Translations under genes and position numbers: made by a program
Part shown: piece after piece, positions 59,101 to 64,000 of the stretch
Position numbering within the stretch: position 1 is the stretch's first letter
Layout of the letters: every line of letters starts with the position of its first letter
Notes under the pieces: model-generated
Told to the model about the DNA's origin: nothing
Seen by the model: the letters and a program-made list of their open reading frames with translations, nothing else
Databases searched by the model: none
Origin: Morinoia aosen
Lineage: Eukaryota > Arthropoda > Malacostraca > Amphipoda > Talitridae
Assembly (NCBI GenBank): GCA_030386875.1
Contig: CM059575.1
Location: 49,010,859 to 49,074,858 of the forward strand
Length of the DNA stretch: 64,000 nucleotides
Reading direction: 5' to 3'

Positions 59101-60090
59101 CGCAGTACGAACGCACATGTTTATTTTAGTTCATAAGTAGTTAATTGCACACACATTTTTCTGCGTACGTGCTGAAATGTAACCAGGCATGCAATTTTAC
59201 AGCGTGTCGGCATTCATGCATATATGTACGAAGCACTGAGCTCAAGAGATCCACTTAACCTCACATTAAGCTAATAAGTTAGTTCCACAACCAATCTTTC
59301 ACGTTTTATCATCTCTATGAAATATTTTTCTGTATGTGCAAGGCTTGTACTATTCCTCAAAGATTTAAGTTAACCAACCACTTTATGTGATTAAACGCCC
59401 GTAAAACAAACCGCAATTATTTCGTCCACAACCGCAGAGGACAGATGTAAAACCTAAAGTTGTACTCCTAGCATGGATCATTCGTTCAAACTTTACAAAG
59501 AGACTGTGCGCAATCACCCAACCGTAACGGTTGCGCAACTGAGAATCATTTGAAGACGAACTTGCTGCCGATCCGCAGCAGCCATTCCTTCCTTCAACGA
59601 CGGCCCCGAAGGTGCTGCCGTACTGATGCAGCCCTACGCGGTTTGCTTGGCATGTGGTTGTCCTGAGTGAGAAGCAGCAGCTCTCTGCAAACGACGCTAA
59701 CATTTGCTATTACGAGGAAATGTTGCGTGATATCTAATATGCAGCTGAAACCTACCGAACTCTGAACCCTATTGCGCCCAATTTTGTTTGGGTAGAGAAG
59801 ATGGAATGTAAATTAACCAATTCTAATGAGAGATCATTTTATTCTGATCATTAGAAAGTAATTCTCTCTCAGGTAGCCTCTCTGGATGGTCCAAATGTAA
59901 TGATGAAGTTTGCAAGAAAACATTGCCTTAAGCTGGGGTAATTTCCATTTTATTTAAAATGCGGATGATTATCATCCATCCTGTTGGGGGGGAAATTTGG
60001 GAAATACTTTATTTGAGGAAATAATTCACTTTAAAAATACTTTACTTGAGGAAATACAATATCTTGTTGAGCTAGGAACAGTGGACAGGA
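56146..60090. other. Mostly unassigned; two GC-richer patches
   Basis: The patch at 58490-58620 is clearly GC-rich. On the plus strand it follows an acceptor-like CTTTCGTTTCAG and stays open for about 45 codons, for example LLSLRALSLAVHETAQPL. The patch at 59400-59760 is open on the minus strand for about 106 codons with many Ser and Cys. Neither is recognised. Two imperfect copies of a short AATACTTTA.TTGAGGAAAT motif lie at about 60003-60056. The remainder shows nothing. Confidence 0.35.
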
Positions 60091-60447
60091 TGTTGTAACC
60101 GCAGAACTCCACAAGGACAGCGTTGTTCTCAGGTTTCGAAAAGAGTCTGGCTATAAATCTGTCGAGCTCAAGTGGTCAGCGTTTCGCCCAAACCTGCTAA
60201 GGCTCAGACATCCAAAAATACAAACACATACAGGCAACACATAACACAAAAGCACACAAACACAAGATTCTATAACACAAACCAGCGATAGTCTGAGAGG
60301 GGAACCAGCGACGGCCTACAAGGGGCGTGGCACACAGCGAGCCTTCCGTCTCCAGCCAATCATACCCTTGAAATAACGTGGTCATCGAAGCTGCGCACCT
60401 TACAGACCAATTGGGTTGGCGGACGGTGAGCGAGCACCAGCACATAG

Positions 60448-61869
60448 CCAATGGAAATCAAAAACGTCAGGACAACGACAAAAAGCACCAAACAAAAGAG
60501 AAGAACTTGCTCTGAAACGGCGAAGGATCTGGACTTTCCGAGAGAGTACGAAGCGTCGGGGATATAAAGAATTCACGCCAATAATCGTGAGGATTCTAGT
60601 CTCGGTAACGCCAAAAGAGACACGCCAATCTTGGGAGTGCAAGGACCGGGAGGTCTCGGCAATATGCCGACATTTTCCGGGCTAGTGTTAAATCAGGTTT
60701 GACTTCACACGAAAAATCGAAGCCGATGTTTAACTCCTTCGATAACGACGAGATTGTGCAACAAACACCCGCTCGAAGTGTGTGCTGATGATAATCTCTC
60801 CGAACGCTCAAGGAGACTGCGACTGTATCGTTGAAGTGTTACCCTGCAACGAGCACTCGCTCGAAGAATTACGGCCTGAGCACATCAACAATTCAACGTG
60901 AAGAGAAACACCCATGGAGAATCTCTACGCCAATTATAAGCTCACAAACAACCGCAGCATTAAAATGTGGAGTCACGCGTTCACCAACAATGCGGAGGGA
61001 AACAAGAAAAGATCTACAGTTAGCCAGCCCTTCAACGCCGCCAAGACTCAGACGTGCGGAGCATGGGTGTGCGAAAAATGGAGGGCAGCAGCGCATGCCC
61101 GACGGAGCATGAGTATCACCGCCACCGCGGTAGAACTCTGAGAACTCTGTTGAGAATCCCGCGAAGCTGGAAGGACTCGACACCGAACATTCAGCGACCG
61201 CGCATCACAGAAGAAGTAAAATTTTGTGGTGTAGAGAACTTTGAAACAATGCAGTAAAGTGGAATATTGGAAATCAAAATAGAACACAGAACGGTGCTTT
61301 CAGATTACCGCGCTGTCCAATGTGATTAATGTGGTGTGTTTTCTTAGCTGAGGTTCTCATTTTGTGTTGTGCATAATGCGAAGCATTCGATTCTTTGGCA
61401 CCTTGCTGTAAGTCAAGGTTCTTCCTGTTTGGCATATCCATTTTATTTTATGTGTGCGCCAGCCAGGGAGTTCATTTTATATTTCTAATGTCATTTTTGC
61501 ACGTAAATTCCTTGCTTAACGGTTGACAAGGAATGCTGTGTTGAGTTAAACTATGCAATCGTTCGCTGGCACTCATTAATTTTCAAACTTGTATCTCTCA
61601 TGTTGTGTATCATGTTGGGTCAGAATATGTTGACCCATTCATTACTACCCGAAGCGTACCGAAGTGCGATTTGTGGCTGGGGTCGTTCTATGCAGCTAAG
61701 ATGTGGCTATCTCATTGTGCCGGATGGAATTGTTACGTTGATGTCATGAGCATCTTTCAATATTGCACTGGTGAGCATGTCATTACAATTGTTGCACTCG
61801 TGATCTTTAATCATTGCATTGAGATATTTTGTGTGCTCGTAATTTTGATCCACGTGTTTCTTAAATAAA
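60448..61869 (+). promoter_or_regulatory. Promoter-like start and poly(A) signal bracketing a GC-richer stretch
   Basis: A CCAAT box (60448-60452) stands about 110 bases before GATATAAAGA (TATAAA at 60563-60568). About 1.3 kb later AATAAA occurs at 61864-61869. The stretch is much less AT-rich than its surroundings. Only short open frames are visible, none recognised. Alternatives are an LTR with U3/R structure (a TGTTGTAACC start is possible near 60093) or the 5' end of a non-coding or spliced transcript. Confidence 0.3.
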
Positions 61870-63594
61870 ACCCATTTTTATTTCAATTCTTTTATTGTCC
61901 ATGCTTTCATGTAGTATTCACGCGAACACAAGTTGTACATTGTTAATTAATTAACTCAGAGGTTGAAAATCCTCTCATGCTTACGTGATTAATAACCCTT
62001 TTCACGCATCGCGACATATCCACATAGTATCAAATTTTCACAAATCAAAGGATTAAGAGCTAATTGCTTCCGCATGCAGGTACATTTTTACAGTTGGGAC
62101 TGCGACTAGTCGCAAGCTACGCACCTCATGCCGTTGTCGGCCTGACCCTTTAAGATTTGTGAGCCAACTTGGTAAGTGGATAAGGTATTTTCTTGGTTGT
62201 AGCAGTTGCGGCATTTGGACAATTTGAATCTGTAGGAAGACTTGATTTCATGCATCTGTACTAACATCTATAACAACTATTTTATAATGATTGTTCAAAT
62301 AAAATACCTGATATATATATATACAAGTAACCAATCAGACATATTCATTGTAATATAACTGGAGGGACTGATTATTGAAATTACAAAACCTATGCTAGTA
62401 TTGTCATTTTTCGCTGCTCATCAAAAATAATTTAAAATATTCTTGATGAACATCAAGTTCAAGTCTTCTTTGCAAAGAAGGAAATGAAAGAAAATATCTA
62501 CGAATGGCGCCTCACGACCTTTCTTTCCATTACATTCTAGATTATTCCCAGCATAAGCCACAGTGTTGATCTACCACCCCCGATTTACCACTCGTGGCGT
62601 TACTACAAAGCACCAGTGAAGATAGAGCATCTAGACGATAGTAACTACAGAACATTGTCAGGTATCATCCTCTGGTAACGAAATCCTCCGGTAATGACAC
62701 ACAAGGGAACATTTAATTTATCGATAACAAAAGAAAAAACTTATCTAAGAGGAATTATGATGGTAATCAAGCCGCTGTTGCACGGGCCGTGAAGATGATG
62801 ACAGGAGTATAGCAACTGCACGGCGGGCGAGGCAACAGGAAGCACAGCAAGCGACGAGGTAGTGACAGCGGCAGGAATAACTGCGGTGAGCTATAGCATG
62901 CGAGTTATAGCAGGGAGCTATACAGAGCTGAAGGGTAGCTCCACCGTGCCCAGGAGGACGTCCAGCCTACGGGTGCACCGTCAATGAAACATTGCTAACG
63001 AGGCCCTGTAGACAAAGTGTATTAGACGAGAGAGCGAGAGGAAATTTTAAACGGGTATGGTTTGTTATTAAACCCTCAGCAACACGGCTATCAGGAACAG
63101 GCGATCAGGAAACACAGACTATCAGGAAACACAGGCTACTCACTTGCTAGAAAGAGAGACCCTATCAAATGTTCAGTATAATTATCTAGTTCTCCATGGT
63201 TCTAGGGTGTGGCACTGCAAAGAAAAAAATACAATTAAGCTCTCTGAACAAGCTATATCTAAGATTACATGAATTATTTTACAGCCTGGAGAGGGCTCCA
63301 TCCCCGCTCACAGCGAGTGAAATAGACGGTTCGAAAACCGTCTCGTCTTCATCTAATACATGCAGTCAGGTTCTAAGAATATCGGACGCGGGAAGAATAT
63401 TGTCGCCTTTACAATCACAGGTCTAGTGAGCGTACATGCTATGTAATTTGACTATTTCGTTTTTTGGAGCCGTGTGAGAGGTTGGTGGTAGGGAGCCGGA
63501 TTACAAAGTTGGTTTTAATATCAAGTTTAAAATTGGTTGAGAATCGCTTTTGTATCCGAAAAGAGTTATTTAGTCGACAACCATCGCTCTAACG
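61870..63594. other. Unassigned; GC-richer patch 62.76-63.15 kb
   Basis: No gene recognised. GAGCTATA/GAGTTATAGCA motifs repeat near 62886-62932, and a TA run occurs at about 62310-62323. Confidence 0.5.
63086..63140. repeat. Short tandem repeat (CTATCAGGAAACACAGG)
   Basis: About three imperfect units of 15-17 bases read GGCTATCAGGAACA, GGCGATCAGGAAACACA and GACTATCAGGAAACACA. Confidence 0.8.
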
Positions 63595-63766
63595 CAGGGG
63601 TTCTAACCATTTTTCACCCCCCACCTTTAAAGGAATTTTATTTGAACCTCGCACCCCCTGAAATAAAAATGCGAATATACAGTATAACCAATGCCCTATT
63701 ATTTATCTGGACTTTTCTCGTATCCCTTGGAACATCGGGGTGCGAGCACCCCAGGTTTAGTCCCTG
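63595..63766. mobile_element. 172-bp hAT-type MITE
   Basis: The left end is CAGGGGTTCTAACC, and the right end read inverted is CAGGGACTAAACC. The 8-bp target duplication is CTCTAACG (63587-63594) and CTCTAATG (63767-63774), 7 of 8. The form GGGGTTCTAACCATTTTTCA with CACCCC runs is typical of short non-autonomous hAT derivatives. There is no coding sequence. Confidence 0.85.
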
Positions 63767-64000
63767 CTCTAATGAGACTACTTGCCTGCATTAAGGCGCC
63801 TCTATGTAAAATATTACTCTCATTTACGCAAAGTCATCACTTGACCCTGCTCAGTGAATCAACTCAAATGAACTTGGCACGTCAATGAACTTCATTGTCT
63901 TCGACTCACATTTGAACTTCGTGGATTAGGAGCCTTCAGCCGTGACTCATTGATCGACTTCCGATGTCTCAGTTGACCGTCAAATGCACACTCATTTCAA

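Noticed and set aside
61605-61868. 87-residue hydrophobic ORF ending near AATAAA
   Set aside because: No recognised domain or good start context. It is kept only as part of the promoter/poly(A) note.

Overview
The window looks like nuclear DNA of an arthropod. It is AT-rich (about two thirds A+T by eye). It has no operons and no recognisable complete host gene, and it is packed with decayed eukaryotic transposons: Ty3/gypsy, hAT, Tc1/mariner, a LINE 3' end, and many long inverted-repeat (foldback-type) elements. The taxon cannot be fixed from the sequence. Insect-style start contexts and the TE mix favour an arthropod. Layout, left half. 1-6.9 kb holds a Ty3/gypsy retrotransposon on the minus strand, in the order Gag, a -1 frameshift heptamer, protease, RT, RNase H-integrase. 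It is broken by two small slippage-type lesions, and no matching LTR pair is visible. 7.57-8.34 kb holds a candidate orphan LTR with a polypurine tract. 12.68-20.14 kb is bounded by a 40-bp inverted repeat (one mismatch). It encloses two abutting foldback elements, a 21-bp minisatellite, a G/T-rich tract, a LINE 3' end and a perfect 32-bp hairpin. 20.1-34.9 kb is mostly unassigned AT-rich DNA, with three possible minus-strand exons (27.4, 28.2, 29.1 kb). One of these encodes a signal-peptide-like start. Layout, right half. 34.88-41.18 kb is a set of nested transposons. An element with GGCCCCCTCACACG ends was hit twice by hAT elements. Each hAT has its own 8-bp target duplication, and the larger contains an almost full-length but broken hAT transposase on the minus strand. 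Further right are a terminal-repeat candidate (41.3-42.5 kb), a very young-looking foldback element (43.87-44.77 kb), an older one (49.23-50.11 kb), an inverted-repeat pair (51.85-52.43 kb), a Tc1 DD34E transposase remnant (53.85-54.59 kb), a promoter/poly(A)-bracketed stretch (60.4-61.9 kb) and a 172-bp hAT MITE (63.6 kb). No gene product in the window appears intact except the retrotransposon Gag frame. The main value of the window is its record of transposon insertion order and of several possibly unnamed inverted-repeat families.
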